A DNA stretch of 64,000 bases from Nibribacter ruber (lineage in GTDB: Bacteria > Bacteroidota > Bacteroidia > Cytophagales > Hymenobacteraceae). Both the position numbers and the translations under genes were made by a program. Below are positions 41,807 through 51,489 of this stretch, in pieces (within the stretch, counting starts at the first letter, position 1; each line of letters starts with the position of its first letter). The stretch lies in the NCBI RefSeq assembly GCF_009913235.1, contig NZ_CP047897.1:2851001-2915000 (forward strand), in the 5' to 3' direction. Below the pieces are notes generated by a model, which searched no databases, was not told the origin of the DNA, and saw nothing but the letters and a program-made list of their open reading frames with translations.

Positions 41807-43669
41807 ATGTTCACAGAGTATGATGTAATAGTAGTAGGGGCAGGACATGCAGGTTGTGAAGCTGCACATGCAGCCGCTACCATGGGTTCAAAAGTATTAT
41901 TGGTGACCATGAACATGAACACCATTGCCCAGATGTCCTGTAACCCAGCCATGGGTGGCGTGGCCAAAGGGCAGATAGTACGCGAGGTAGATGCTTTGGG
42001 CGGAATGAGTGGAATTGTCACCGACAAAACCATGATTCAGTTCAGGATGCTAAATATGTCCAAAGGCCCTGCCATGTGGAGCCCGCGGGCCCAGAGTGAC
42101 AGAATGCGTTTTGCCGAAGAATGGAGAATGGTGTTGGAACAAACGCCCAACCTGGACTTCTGGCAGGAGATGGTTTCAGAACTACTAGTAGAAGAAGGGA
42201 AAGTAGTAGGCGTCAAGACGAGTTTAGGTATAGAAATCAAAGGCAAGTCAGTAGTCTTAACCAATGGTACTTTCTTGAATGGGATCATTCATATTGGGGA
42301 GAAACAATTAGGAGGAGGCCGCGCAGCTGAGAAATCTGCCAAGGGACTTACCGAACAATTAATACAATTGGGCTTTGAAGCAGGCCGCATGAAAACCGGA
42401 ACTCCGCCAAGAGTAGACGGCCGCAGCCTTAACTATGATTTGATGGAAGAGCAGAAAGGGGATGAGAATCCTTCTAAGTTCTCCTATACAGATACCCCGG
42501 CATTGCCATCCCAAAGAAGCTGCTACATTACCTATACCAATACCAAAGTCCATGAGATTCTAAAGACAGGGTTTGAGCAATCACCTATGTTCAAAGGAAG
42601 AATCCAAGGCTTGGGGCCACGGTACTGTCCATCCATTGAAGATAAAATCAATCGGTTTGCCGAGCGAGATCGTCATCAAATCTTTGTAGAGCCAGAAGGC
42701 TGGAATACAGTAGAAGTGTATGTGAACGGTTTCTCTAGTTCCTTGCCAGAAGACGTACAGTTGAAAGCATTGCGTGAGATAGCTGGTTTTGAGAATGCCA
42801 AGATGTTCCGGCCAGGCTACGCCATTGAATATGACTTCTTCCCACCCACCCAGTTGAACCTCACACTTGAGACCAAGCGCGTGGAAAACCTATACTTCGC
42901 GGGACAAATCAATGGAACCACTGGGTATGAGGAAGCGGCTTGCCAAGGGCTTATGGCGGGAATCAACGCCCACAACAAGGTGCATAACCTGGAGCCGTTC
43001 GTTCTGAAAAGATCAGAGGCTTACATAGGTGTATTGATTGACGATTTGGTAAACAAAGGCACCGAGGAACCTTACCGTATGTTCACGTCTCGTGCAGAGC
43101 ACCGGATTTTATTACGCCAGGATAACGCCGATATTAGATTAACCGAGAAAGGCCATAAGCTAGGTCTTGCCTCTGATGAGCGTTTAGAAAAAGTGCAACG
43201 CAAGATTCAAGAGACCAAAGAAGTATTGGCATATTTACAGCAGAAGGGCATAGAACCAGAAGAGGTAAACGCTACGTTGCTGGAAATGGAATCAGCGCCC
43301 ATCAGTGAAAGAGCCAAAGCGGCAAACCTGCTTAAGCGGCCTAACATTGAACTGGAGCATTTATTGAAATCCTCAGAAAGCCTTAACTTGTACCTGAGCA
43401 AATACCTGCCAGACAGTTTGGAGCAAGCGGTGATTTCCATTAAATATGCCAGCTACATTGAGAAGGAAAACCAGTTGGCCACTAAAATGGAAGAGCTGGA
43501 AAACTATCTCATTAAAGACAGACTAGATTACAAAGCCATACCGGCGCTCTCAAATGAAGCCCGCGAAAAGCTGTTTAAGATACAACCCGAAACGTTAGGC
43601 CAAGCCTCCAGAATAAGCGGTGTCTCCCCGGCAGACATCTCTATCCTGATGGTTTACTTAGGAAAATAA
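41807..43669 (+). CDS. mnmG: tRNA uridine-5-carboxymethylaminomethyl modification enzyme MnmG (GidA)
   Basis: A 620-residue FAD enzyme which, with MnmE, places the cmnm5 group on U34 of several tRNAs. The FAD-binding motif is at residues 8-20 ([13 protein letters not shown]). [11 protein letters not shown] and the C-terminal helical MnmE-binding region (EREAR-type [33 protein letters not shown]) are complete. Its historical name gidA reflects its location beside oriC in many bacteria, which is relevant here because a parS site and DnaA-box-like sequences flank it. The methyltransferase gene begins at the base after its stop. Confidence 0.97.
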   Translation: MFTEYDVIVVGAGHAGCEAAHAAATMGSKVLLVTMNMNTIAQMSCNPAMGGVAKGQIVREVDALGGMSGIVTDKTMIQFRMLNMSKGPAMWSPRAQSDRMRFAEEWRMVLEQTPNLDFWQEMVSELLVEEGKVVGVKTSLGIEIKGKSVVLTNGTFLNGIIHIGEKQLGGGRAAEKSAKGLTEQLIQLGFEAGRMKTGTPPRVDGRSLNYDLMEEQKGDENPSKFSYTDTPALPSQRSCYITYTNTKVHEILKTGFEQSPMFKGRIQGLGPRYCPSIEDKINRFAERDRHQIFVEPEGWNTVEVYVNGFSSSLPEDVQLKALREIAGFENAKMFRPGYAIEYDFFPPTQLNLTLETKRVENLYFAGQINGTTGYEEAACQGLMAGINAHNKVHNLEPFVLKRSEAYIGVLIDDLVNKGTEEPYRMFTSRAEHRILLRQDNADIRLTEKGHKLGLASDERLEKVQRKIQETKEVLAYLQQKGIEPEEVNATLLEMESAPISERAKAANLLKRPNIELEHLLKSSESLNLYLSKYLPDSLEQAVISIKYASYIEKENQLATKMEELENYLIKDRLDYKAIPALSNEAREKLFKIQPETLGQASRISGVSPADISILMVYLGK

Positions 43670-44557
43670 ATGAGCTACGAACGGCTAGAACAGTGCCCTG
43701 TTTGCCAGAAAACCGACTTCAAGAATTTTTTAGTAGTACAAGACAAAAGCGTTTCTCAGGAGAGTTTTGTTATTGTCCAGTGCACCAACTGCGGTCTTAA
43801 ATTCACCAACCCCAGACCGGCAGAAGAACACATAGGACCCTATTATTCCTCTGAGGCGTACATCTCGCATAGTGACACAGACAAAGGTTTACTCAACAAG
43901 ACCTACCGTTTGGTGAGATCCATGGCCGTGCGGAAGAAGGTGGACCTGGTGAATAGCCTTTCTAAAAAAGGAAAACTGTTGGACTACGGTTGCGGAGTGG
44001 GTTACTTTTTGCAAGCATGTAAAAAGGACGGCTGGCAGGTAGAAGGGTTTGAGCCCAATCAACTGGCCCGCGAACAAACAGAAGAGAAGCTTGGCCAGAA
44101 GATACATCATGAAAACCTGGCGGAATTTGAAAACGAAACCTTCAACGTGACCACCTTATGGCATGTACTAGAGCATGTGCACCAGGTAAATGAAACTCTG
44201 AAGGAGCTGGTAAGAGTCACGCAGAAAGGGGGCCATATTGTGATAGCCGTACCCAACGCTGATTCTTATGACGCCAAAAAGTATGGCGCCGACTGGGCCG
44301 CGTATGATGTGCCACGCCATCTGTACCACTTCCACAAGGCCAGCATGCAAAAGCTTTTGAAGAAGCATAAGCTGGATCTGAAAGAAGTACTGCCCATGCG
44401 CTGGGATTCTTATTACGTGAGCCTATTGAGCGAGAAGTACAAGCACGGCGAAATGAAAATGATCAGTCCTTTCTGGACGGGCTTCAGGTCCAACCTGCAC
44501 GGCTACCGCAATGGGAACTCCTATTCCAGTCAGATTTTCATAGCCCAGAAAAAGTAA
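43670..44557 (+). CDS. Zinc-ribbon class I SAM-dependent methyltransferase
   Basis: A 295-residue methyltransferase. An N-terminal zinc-ribbon-like module has paired cysteines (Cys9, Cys12 and Cys38, Cys41). The SAM-binding motif I is LLDYGCGVGYF (residues 103-113), with TTLWHVLEHVHQV as the post-motif typical of this group. Relatives methylate sugars or other small molecules; the substrate cannot be told. It begins immediately after the mnmG stop with no gap, so it is in the same operon. Confidence 0.88.
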   Translation: MSYERLEQCPVCQKTDFKNFLVVQDKSVSQESFVIVQCTNCGLKFTNPRPAEEHIGPYYSSEAYISHSDTDKGLLNKTYRLVRSMAVRKKVDLVNSLSKKGKLLDYGCGVGYFLQACKKDGWQVEGFEPNQLAREQTEEKLGQKIHHENLAEFENETFNVTTLWHVLEHVHQVNETLKELVRVTQKGGHIVIAVPNADSYDAKKYGADWAAYDVPRHLYHFHKASMQKLLKKHKLDLKEVLPMRWDSYYVSLLSEKYKHGEMKMISPFWTGFRSNLHGYRNGNSYSSQIFIAQKK

Positions 44558-44579
44558 TTTCAGGAATACCGTATATTCA

Positions 44580-44610
44580 AATGACCTTATAGACTACTAT
44601 AAGGTCATTT
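44580..44610 (+). terminator. Terminator after the methyltransferase gene
   Basis: AATGACCTTATAG / CTATAAGGTCATT with a short ACTA loop and trailing T. Only a short U-run follows, so it may be leaky. Confidence 0.65.
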
Positions 44611-44627
44611 CCGTTTTAAAACAGAAC

Positions 44628-46211
44628 ATGAAAAAAACACTTCTACCTATATTAATCTTAGCAGTAGCCTTCCTAGAAGGGTGCGCCAGCATCAGTTCAC
44701 CAGAAGGAGGCGACAAAGACATCATTGCCCCCAAACTGGTATCCAGCTACCCTAAGAATGGGCAAACCAACGTGAGTCCTGAGAAAATCACGCTCACCTT
44801 TGATGAAGCCATCCAGGCACCAGACATCACCCAGCAACTCATCATAGCGCCGTTCACAGAAAACACCTATAAAACTAAAATAAAGGATGGCACGCTGGAA
44901 CTGGAATTCTCAAAACCCTGGCAGCCCAACACCACCTATAGCTTAAATTTCAGGCAGAGCATAGGCGACATCACAGAAAAAAATCCGGCTAGGAAAGTGA
45001 TCCTTACTTTTAGCACAGGTGCGAGTTTAGACTCTGGCTCAGTGTCAGGGAAAGTGACTCCGTTGTTCAGTCCTACATTAAACAAGGAGGTGAACGTCTT
45101 ACTGTACCGCGCTGCAGATACAGCCCAGGTCCAGAAGGGGAGACCGCTTTACGTGACGCTTTCAGACTCCAGCGGAAACTACGGCTTCCAGAATATTAAG
45201 GAAGGGAGCTACCACCTCTATGCCTTGGCAGAAACCAACAACAACCTGCGCTATGACAGTGAAAAGGAACAAATAGCATACCTGGCCCAGCCACTGCAAA
45301 TCACTGACAAGCCCACCACGGCTAACTTGCAGCTGCACGTGCAAGACAACACCAATCCCATCTTGACCTCCCGGAAAAGCTTTGCCAACCTGTATGAAGT
45401 AGAATACAATGAGGGGCTGGCCAGCGCTACGGTATTAGACGCCGCCGAAGACATCAAATGGAACCTAATCAACAACGGAAAGACCCTTCAACTGTTTCCG
45501 GCGGTAACGCAAGAAAAAACCTGGCGGGTACAAGTGCAGGACAGCGCCGGTAATACCAAGACAGACTCGGTGGCCGTGCGCCTGGCCGGGGCCAAGGCAA
45601 CCAGAAGAAACAACACCTTTGTGCTCCAGAACGGAGAGACCATCAAGCCCGGCGAGGAGCTCAAGCTAAAGTTTGACGTGCCTGTGAAAATTACTCAACC
45701 TGCCGGCGCCATCAATCTAGTCATAGATTCTTTGACCAATGCGGCCACCGCTACCCCCAAAGACTTCGCGCTCACAGAAAACCAGACTCTGCTCACTTTG
45801 AAACTTCCCGTTAAAGCCATCAGAAGCGTGCAGGTGAGCATTGACTCCACCAAGGTGCTTCCGTTCTTAGGCGAGCACTTCACCAAAGGCACCAAGAAGG
45901 TCAACGTGAGTGACAAAGCCACCACGGGCAGCCTGAAGATCACGCTAAAGACGGCAGAGAAAAGCTATTTGGTGCAGTTACTCCGCGATGACAAAATCAT
46001 CTTCACCGAGAAAAACATCAAGGCCAAAACCTGGCCAGAACTGGAACCGGGCAAATACCAAATCAGAATTCTGGTAGATAAAAACGGAAACGGCCGCTGG
46101 GACAATGGCTCTTTAAAAGACAGAAGACTCCCAGAGCCGGTGGTGCTGATCCCCGAGGTGCAGGAAGTACGAGCCAACTGGGAGGTGGAAATGAACGCTA
46201 TTGAATTTTAG
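44628..46211 (+). CDS. Ig-like-domain (Big_5) lipoprotein
   Basis: A 527-residue lipoprotein (signal ending FLEGC, Cys19). The Big_5 Ig-like domain follows: IAPKLVSSYPKNGQTNVSPEKITLTFDEAI through TYSLNFRQSIGDIT. The mid region has a carboxypeptidase-regulatory-like segment (GSYHLYALAETNNNLRYD). The final part, PELEPGKYQIRILVDKNGNGRWD, has an acidic metal-binding-like DKNGNGRWD turn. Exposed beta modules of this kind are typical Bacteroidota surface lipoproteins of unknown ligand. Family naming from pattern only. Confidence 0.85.
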   Translation: MKKTLLPILILAVAFLEGCASISSPEGGDKDIIAPKLVSSYPKNGQTNVSPEKITLTFDEAIQAPDITQQLIIAPFTENTYKTKIKDGTLELEFSKPWQPNTTYSLNFRQSIGDITEKNPARKVILTFSTGASLDSGSVSGKVTPLFSPTLNKEVNVLLYRAADTAQVQKGRPLYVTLSDSSGNYGFQNIKEGSYHLYALAETNNNLRYDSEKEQIAYLAQPLQITDKPTTANLQLHVQDNTNPILTSRKSFANLYEVEYNEGLASATVLDAAEDIKWNLINNGKTLQLFPAVTQEKTWRVQVQDSAGNTKTDSVAVRLAGAKATRRNNTFVLQNGETIKPGEELKLKFDVPVKITQPAGAINLVIDSLTNAATATPKDFALTENQTLLTLKLPVKAIRSVQVSIDSTKVLPFLGEHFTKGTKKVNVSDKATTGSLKITLKTAEKSYLVQLLRDDKIIFTEKNIKAKTWPELEPGKYQIRILVDKNGNGRWDNGSLKDRRLPEPVVLIPEVQEVRANWEVEMNAIEF

Positions 46212-46744
46212 ATCTTCGGTGGGTAACCTGTGGGTAACTGGTGGAATAAAAAGGGCATAAGTCTGAAAACTCAACATCAAAGGAGAGTCCACCCCCAAAG
46301 TCAACCACCTTTTGTGAATGAGCGTTTACAAAACAGACAATCCCTGAGAGTTATTCACGTATGCATAACTTGAAAAGGTTTTCACCAGGTCATTTTGTGA
46401 ATTAGTGGAAAAGGCAGATAACTACTTGAACCAGAATAAAAACAAATTCACAACGTAAAGGAAAAGTGTGCATGAAACGGGCTGCTTGTACACAAACAGA
46501 AAACAGCCGTGTGTATACCCAAACTTATCCACTTGCTAACAGCCCTAATGATGAAAGAGATTCTTTTTAAGAAAAATTGTTTTATCATAAATGTCATGTG
46601 AACATTGTTGAGAACTGGAAAAAGAAAAAATTTGAAGAGGCCCACCGCCCCAAGAAATAAAAAGCAGAGCGTGTACAGTATCTGTTTTTGTGTAGTTTTA
46701 TAAAAAGTAAGCCAAAAACGGCATCATCAATCAAGAGCAATAAT
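46212..46744. other. Gene-free region with clustered DnaA-box-like sites; candidate oriC
   Basis: A 533-bp AT-rich spacer. Boxes within one or two mismatches of TTATNCACA: GGTGGGTAA (46218-46226) and TGTGGGTAA (46229-46237, minus-strand boxes, with a third related GGTGGAATA unit at 46240), TGTGAATGA (46313-46321), TTATTCACG (46351-46359), TGTGAATTA (46396-46404), AAATTCACA (46444-46452) and TTATCCACT (46525-46533). The first three are 11-bp tandem units, one helical turn apart. A very AT-rich stretch at 46556-46634 could be the unwinding element. It lies 2.5 kb from mnmG and 4.4 kb from the parS site. The call is inference; boxes are individually imperfect. Confidence 0.5.
46682..46721. repeat. 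40-nt palindromic repeat, copy 19 (left arm decayed)
   Basis: CTGTTTTTGTGTAGTTTT and AAGTAAGCCAAAAACGG. It ends 23 bp before the start codon of the small acidic protein gene, in its probable leader. Confidence 0.65.
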
Positions 46745-47218
46745 ATGGAAGAAGGAAACGAAGCATTCGACAATGAAATACGCTTAGGACAGGGCATCGG
46801 GGATTTAAAATTCGGGATCACCATGGAAGACGTAGAGGAACTCATGGGCGAGCCTGAAGAAGTAGAAGAGTCTGACGAGGAAGATGAATTTGAGCACAAG
46901 GCCTGGAACTACTGGGACACCGGCTTCTCCTTCTACTTTGACAAAGAGGACGACTACCGCCTGAGCTGCATTGAGACCGCCAACCCCAACGTGACGCTTT
47001 GGGGCGAGAAGATATTTGAAATGGACATGAACAAAGTGCAGGATCTGTTCAAAGCCAAGGGCATCACCAGCGTAGAGAAAGAGACCATGGAGAACGATGT
47101 GGTTTGCCTATCCTATGACAAGGAGATGATTGACCTTTACTTTGAAGAAGGCAAGCTTCTAGCCGTTAACTTCGGTGTTCATATGGATGACAATCTGGAA
47201 GTGAAGTGGCCCGCCTAA
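46745..47218 (+). CDS. Small acidic protein of unknown function
   Basis: A 157-residue soluble, very acidic protein: MEEGNEAFDNEIRLGQGIGD then LKFGITMEDVEELMGEPEE and a string of Glu/Asp (ESDEEDEFE). The pattern of a hydrophobic strand followed by TMEDVEELMGEP resembles the start of SmpA/BamE-like or immunity-type small proteins, but I cannot place it. It has no signal peptide. It lies beside the candidate origin and carries a repeat copy in its leader and a strong terminator after it. Confidence 0.75.
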   Translation: MEEGNEAFDNEIRLGQGIGDLKFGITMEDVEELMGEPEEVEESDEEDEFEHKAWNYWDTGFSFYFDKEDDYRLSCIETANPNVTLWGEKIFEMDMNKVQDLFKAKGITSVEKETMENDVVCLSYDKEMIDLYFEEGKLLAVNFGVHMDDNLEVKWPA

Positions 47219-47249
47219 GCGAAGGCTCACTCACTCTATAAACGATTTA

Positions 47250-47280
47250 AAAAGGGCAGCTATTCAGCTGCCCTTTTTTA
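47250..47280 (+). terminator. Terminator after the small acidic protein gene
   Basis: AAAGGGCAGC / GCTGCCCTTT stem with a TATTCA loop and a T-run, 31 bp after the stop codon. Confidence 0.88.
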
Positions 47281-47344
47281 TGCAAGTTCGTTCATGGTGC
47301 TAGCTTATCAGAAGACCTCATTATGTACTGACTACCAGGTCGCA

Positions 47345-47384
47345 TCGTTTTTAGCCTCTTTTCCAGAAAACAGCCTAAAAACGA
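47345..47384. repeat. 40-nt palindromic repeat, copy 20
   Basis: TCGTTTTTAGCCTCTTTT and AAAACAGCCTAAAAACGA around CCAG, a compact, well-paired copy not adjacent to any gene end. Confidence 0.87.
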
Positions 47385-47718
47385 AACTCAGAAAGTGTAC
47401 CACAGCAAACTCCCATTGGACGGAAAAGCTCCATTACCGTGAAACCTAGATCTAAGGATGAGCAAGGCGGGGTTCTTAGAAAGAGCCTTTGAGACGCATT
47501 CATTATGAGATAGGAAAGGCTTATCAGTTGCAGAGGACAATTTAATATAGGATTGTACGCTTTGCTCCGTGGCACCTTACCGTTTCACGCAACTACGCTA
47601 CAAGGGCAGTTTGTAGGGTTAATATGATACTAATAGCAAAAATGCCACCCGCTGGCGTTGGTTTCCAGATTTGTGCCTTGAGATGCTGGGTAAATTCTTA
47701 ATTCGTAAACTGACTCCT

Positions 47719-47756
47719 CGTTTTTCGCCCCTTTCCCAGAAAACAGACCAAAAACG
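47719..47756. repeat. 40-nt palindromic repeat, copy 21
   Basis: CGTTTTTCGCCCCTTT and AAACAGACCAAAAACG around CCCAG, 24 bp upstream of the terminator of the convergent transporter gene. Confidence 0.82.
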
Positions 47757-47779
47757 GCAAATCATCAAACCATAGCCAC

Positions 47780-47813
47780 AAAAAAAGCCGCTCTGGAAGG
47801 AACGGCTTTTTTA
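47780..47813 (-). terminator. Terminator of the phosphate-transporter gene
   Basis: AAAAAAGCCG / CGGCTTTTTT with a 12-nt loop. It lies 17 bp beyond the stop of the minus-strand transporter gene. Confidence 0.8.
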
Positions 47814-47829
47814 TTTTAAAAGGCGGAGA

Positions 47830-49236
47830 CTAGCTCAACATCCATCTGAACAACAAGAACAGGGATCCTGAGAGGAACATGGACACCGGCAAGGTTAATA
47901 CCCAGGCCATGGCAATGCTCCGGATGGTGCCCGCGTTGAGGTTCTTAATGCCCTTGTTGGCTACCATACTACCAGCAATACCAGAAGATAGAATGTGAGT
48001 AGTACTTACGGGCAGTTTGAAGACAAACGTAGAAAAGCCAATTACGCTGGCCGCCATCAGCTCGGCAGAGGCGCCTTGCGCGTAGGTCAGGTGTTCTTTG
48101 CCAATCTTCTCGCCAATGGTTTTTACAATCCGTTTCCAGCCAATCATGGTCCCGACGCCCAAAGAAAGTGCAATCATCATGATCACCCAGTCCGGAGCAT
48201 AATCTGTGAAGGAGCGCATGCCTTTCACACCCTCTTCCAGCTGTTCACGGTCTCTGGGGCTCAGGCTTACATCCTTGCTTTCCAATAGGTTTTTAGTCCC
48301 TTTGGTAATCAAGAGAATGTCTCTGCGTAAGGCAAAGCGGGTATCCTTCGGGAGGGTTTTCAAAGTCTGGTTGGCGGCAAAGATTCCTTTCATTTCAGCC
48401 AGTTCAGCATTGAGCTTGTTCATTTCCTCTTTGTCAGAGGCAGACAGGGTGGTTAGGTTCACTTTGCCCAACACCTGCTCCACCTTGGTAATGGAGCCTT
48501 GCATCTCAAACGGGTCGCGGCTGCTGTCCAGGGCAAAATAAGTAGGCACAATGGCAATCAGAATCAACATCACCAGCCCCACACCTTTCTGACCATCGTT
48601 AGAGCCGTGGAAAAAAGAAACCAGCGTACAGGTGATGATCAAGATCAAACGGATCCACAAGGGAGGCGCTTTGCGTTTGTGCGGTTCCTTGAAAATGCTT
48701 TTGTTTTTCACGAAGCGCTTCAAAACAAACATCAGGAACACCGTCAACGTGAAACCTAGGAAAGGCGAAACGATGAGGGACATCCCGGTTTTGGTAGCCT
48801 CGTCCCAGGCGAAGGTGGCACCGTTAGAAGAAGGCAGAAGGGAAAATGCGATGCCCAGACCCAGAATGGAGCCAATTAAAGTATGCGAACTGGAAGAAGG
48901 CAAACCGTAATACCAAGTGCCCAGGTTCCAGAGGATGGCACTTATCAGGAGCGCGCCAATCATAGCCACGCCGTGCCAGACATCCTGGTCAATGAGCGTT
49001 TCAATGGGCAGCAAATACACAATACCCATGGCCACCCCAATACCGCCGGCAAACACGCCAATGAAGTTCCAGAAGCCAGACCAAACCACGGCCGCCCAAG
49101 GGCGTAAGGAGTTGGTGTAAATAACGGTAGCTACCGCGTTGGCCGTGTCATGGAAACCATTCACAAACTCAAAGGCGCAGGCGGCAAACAAACACAGTAA
49201 TAGCAGGAGGAGCAAGTCAGTCTCTAATCCAAACAT
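47830..49236 (-). CDS. PiT-family inorganic phosphate transporter
   Basis: A 468-residue membrane permease with about ten transmembrane helices. Both PiT signatures are visible: GFHDTANAVATVIYTN in the N-terminal half and FFHGSNDGQKGVG in the C-terminal half. The central cytosolic part (about residues 240-340) is longer than in E. coli PitA and is charged and helical, as in other Bacteroidota. It imports phosphate with cations down their gradient. It is monocistronic and convergent with the small acidic protein gene. Confidence 0.94.
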   Translation of the reverse strand: MFGLETDLLLLLLLCLFAACAFEFVNGFHDTANAVATVIYTNSLRPWAAVVWSGFWNFIGVFAGGIGVAMGIVYLLPIETLIDQDVWHGVAMIGALLISAILWNLGTWYYGLPSSSSHTLIGSILGLGIAFSLLPSSNGATFAWDEATKTGMSLIVSPFLGFTLTVFLMFVLKRFVKNKSIFKEPHKRKAPPLWIRLILIITCTLVSFFHGSNDGQKGVGLVMLILIAIVPTYFALDSSRDPFEMQGSITKVEQVLGKVNLTTLSASDKEEMNKLNAELAEMKGIFAANQTLKTLPKDTRFALRRDILLITKGTKNLLESKDVSLSPRDREQLEEGVKGMRSFTDYAPDWVIMMIALSLGVGTMIGWKRIVKTIGEKIGKEHLTYAQGASAELMAASVIGFSTFVFKLPVSTTHILSSGIAGSMVANKGIKNLNAGTIRSIAMAWVLTLPVSMFLSGSLFLLFRWMLS

Positions 49237-49466
49237 AAAATAGGTGAGATAAAATAAAAACTACCAAAGCTACTAGAACAGAAGAAACCCAATGTTACTT
49301 AATTGTTAAATCTACAAGGCCAGATAGTAATTGAGATACTTAAAAGGGAAACAGCCTTGAAACTGAGTTTCTTGGTAACAGAAAGTACGTACGGAAATAA
49401 AGAAAATAAGTAGGTGCACGCCCAAGCCCAGCCACCCGCGTTTGGGGAAAGTGCCACAGAAACCTC

Positions 49467-49474
49467 TATATTTG
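49467..49474 (+). promoter_or_regulatory. Promoter -7 element just before glyS
   Basis: TATATTTG matches TAnnTTTG exactly and ends 5 bp before the glyS ATG; TTTG at 49441-49444 lies 22 bp upstream. Transcription would begin at or within a few bases of the start codon, giving a leaderless or nearly leaderless message. Confidence 0.6.
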
Positions 49475-49479
49475 CAGCC

Positions 49480-50976
49480 ATGAGCACTACTGAGAAGACA
49501 ACAGAGAACGCACAATTAAAAGATATCATCTCGCACGCCAAGGAATACGGCTTCGTGTTCCCGTCCAGCGAGATTTACGACGGTCTGCAGGCCGTATATG
49601 ATTACGGGCAAAACGGGGTTGAATTAAAAAACAACCTCAAGATGCTGTGGTGGAAGTGCATGACCCAACTGCACCAGAACGTGGTAGGCATTGACGCCGC
49701 TATTTTCATGCACCCGCTCACCTGGAAGGCATCGGGCCACATTGACTCGTTCAATGACCCCATGATTGACAACCTGGACTCTAAAAAACGCTACCGCGCC
49801 GACGTGCTCCTGGAAGACAAAGCCGCCGAGTACGAGAAAGCCGGTGATGTGGACAAAGCTCAGTCTCTGCTTAAGGAAATGGGCCGTCTGTTAGAGGCCG
49901 AAGACCTGAAAGGCGTACAGCAACTCATTATCTCAGAAAACATAAAGTGCCCTATTTCAGGGACTTCTAACTGGACAGACGTGCGTCAATTCAACCTGAT
50001 GTTCTCCACACAGGTAGGATCCGTGGCCGAGGACTCCAGCACCATCTACCTTCGCCCAGAAACCGCCCAAGGAATTTTCGTGAACTTCTTGAACGTGCAG
50101 AAATCGGGTCGTATGAAAGTGCCATTTGGCATCGCCCAGATTGGGAAAGCGTTTAGAAACGAGATTGTGGCCCGTCAGTTCATCTTCAGGATGCGCGAGT
50201 TTGAGCAGATGGAGATGCAGTTCTTCGTGCGCCCCGGCACCGAGATGGAATGGTACCAGCACTGGCGCACCATGCGCAAGAACTGGCACGAGGCTTTGGG
50301 CGTTCCTTCCAACAAACTGCGCTACCATGACCACGAAAAACTTGCCCATTACGCCAATGCTGCCGTGGACATTGAGTTTGAATTCCCGTTCGGTTTCAAA
50401 GAAGTAGAAGGCATCCACTCCCGTACCGACTTTGATCTGAAACAACACCAGGAACTAAGCCGCAAAAAGCTTCAGTACTTTGACAACGACCTGAACGAAG
50501 ACGGCAAACCCTATGGTAATTACGTGCCCTACGTGGTAGAAACGTCCGTAGGCGCTGACCGTCTGTTCCTGATGACGCTCTGCAATGCCTACCAAGAAGA
50601 GGAAATTACCGAAGGCGAAAACACCAAGACCCGTACTTTCCTGAAGTTCCACCCGGCCATTGCCCCAGTGAAAGCCGCCGTGTTCCCGCTGGTGAAGAAA
50701 GACGGACTACCTGAGAAAGCCATGGAGATCTTCAACGACCTGCGCTTTGACTTCAACATGATTTACGAAGAGCGCGACGCCATCGGTAAACGCTACACCC
50801 GCCAAGACCTAATCGGTACGCCGTTCTGTATTGCCGTAGACTACGAGACGCTAGAGAACAACACCGTCACGGTACGGGAGCGCGACAGCCGCGAGCAAAA
50901 ACGCATGCACATCTCTGAGCTTCGTCAGTACATTGGCGACGCCGTCAGCTTCAAGCGTATTTTTGAGAAATTATAA
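49480..50976 (+). CDS. glyS: Glycine-tRNA ligase
   Basis: A 498-residue class II synthetase of the homodimeric (alpha2) type, charging tRNA-Gly. The N-terminal part is LKDIISHAKEYGFVFPSSEIYDGLQ; motif 2 FRNEIVARQFIFRMREFEQMEM and the motif-3-region block (PYVVETSVGADRLFL) are present, and the anticodon-binding domain closes the protein (PEKAMEIFNDLRFDFN ... RYTRQDLIGTPFC). The start at 49480 is chosen because a -7 promoter element lies 5 bp before it; an ATG 66 bp upstream lies in front of that promoter. A repeat and a terminator follow. Confidence 0.96.
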   Translation: MSTTEKTTENAQLKDIISHAKEYGFVFPSSEIYDGLQAVYDYGQNGVELKNNLKMLWWKCMTQLHQNVVGIDAAIFMHPLTWKASGHIDSFNDPMIDNLDSKKRYRADVLLEDKAAEYEKAGDVDKAQSLLKEMGRLLEAEDLKGVQQLIISENIKCPISGTSNWTDVRQFNLMFSTQVGSVAEDSSTIYLRPETAQGIFVNFLNVQKSGRMKVPFGIAQIGKAFRNEIVARQFIFRMREFEQMEMQFFVRPGTEMEWYQHWRTMRKNWHEALGVPSNKLRYHDHEKLAHYANAAVDIEFEFPFGFKEVEGIHSRTDFDLKQHQELSRKKLQYFDNDLNEDGKPYGNYVPYVVETSVGADRLFLMTLCNAYQEEEITEGENTKTRTFLKFHPAIAPVKAAVFPLVKKDGLPEKAMEIFNDLRFDFNMIYEERDAIGKRYTRQDLIGTPFCIAVDYETLENNTVTVRERDSREQKRMHISELRQYIGDAVSFKRIFEKL

Positions 50977-50981
50977 TTGTG

Positions 50982-51019
50982 CGTTTTTAGGCAGTTTTCC
51001 AGAAAATAAGCCAAAAACG
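50982..51019. repeat. 40-nt palindromic repeat, copy 22
   Basis: CGTTTTTAGGCAGTTTT and AAATAAGCCAAAAACG around CCAG, 5 bp after the glyS stop and directly before its terminator. Confidence 0.86.
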
Positions 51020-51027
51020 AAAATACT

Positions 51028-51062
51028 AAAAAGGCTCCTCTATAGCAGAGGAGCCTTTTTTA
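51028..51062 (+). terminator. glyS terminator
   Basis: AAAAGGCTCCTCT / AGAGGAGCCTTTT stem with an ATAGC loop and T-run. Confidence 0.9.
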
Positions 51063-51213
51063 TTGTGGATAGTTGAAGAGAGCTAAATCTGTTTACCCAC
51101 AGCTTCAGCATCAAAATGAAGGCCGCAACCCAAACGCTGATTCCCCCTTTGAGGGGGGCGAATGGGGGTGTTTATACCAGCAGAGAAACTCAGCAAAAGA
51201 AGACAATGCGCAG

Positions 51214-51237
51214 GAGACAAGGCGATGCCGTTGTCTC
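51214..51237. repeat. Second palindromic repeat family, copy B
   Basis: Arms GAGACAAGGC and GCCGTTGTCTC, preceded by CAATGCGC and followed by TAC exactly as in the copy at 7242-7265. Confidence 0.7.
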
Positions 51238-51489
51238 TACATAAATTCCATTTCAGTCCTTGGTCTGTCCCCTGACAGACCGATACGCGTCTTCTCCCTA
51301 CGTTGATTTTGTTGGCAGGCACACCTCGGTAATTTACGCAAGAAATTTCGCGGTGCCCGCGAGGGTAGTCAGTAGACTTCCCGGCATCCTAAGTCACGAG
51401 TCTGGAGACTCGCGCCAGCAAAATTAAATTCAACCAACGTCCAACTCTCGTTCTAACTTTATCCCTAAGGGAGCAGGGCGGCGCTGTTC

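Larger units (their letters stand above)
47219..47829. other. Gene-free region with two repeats and two terminators
   Basis: These 611 bp hold a terminator (47250-47280), repeat copies 20 and 21, and the terminator of the convergent phosphate-transporter gene. The 330 bp between the repeats (about 47390-47715) show no ORF with a convincing start, no terminator and no similarity I recognise; they may be a decayed gene. Confidence 0.45.

Noticed and set aside
47448-47457. Half parS-like sequence CCGTGAAACC
   Set aside because: Only one arm of the palindrome is present; not a ParB site by itself.
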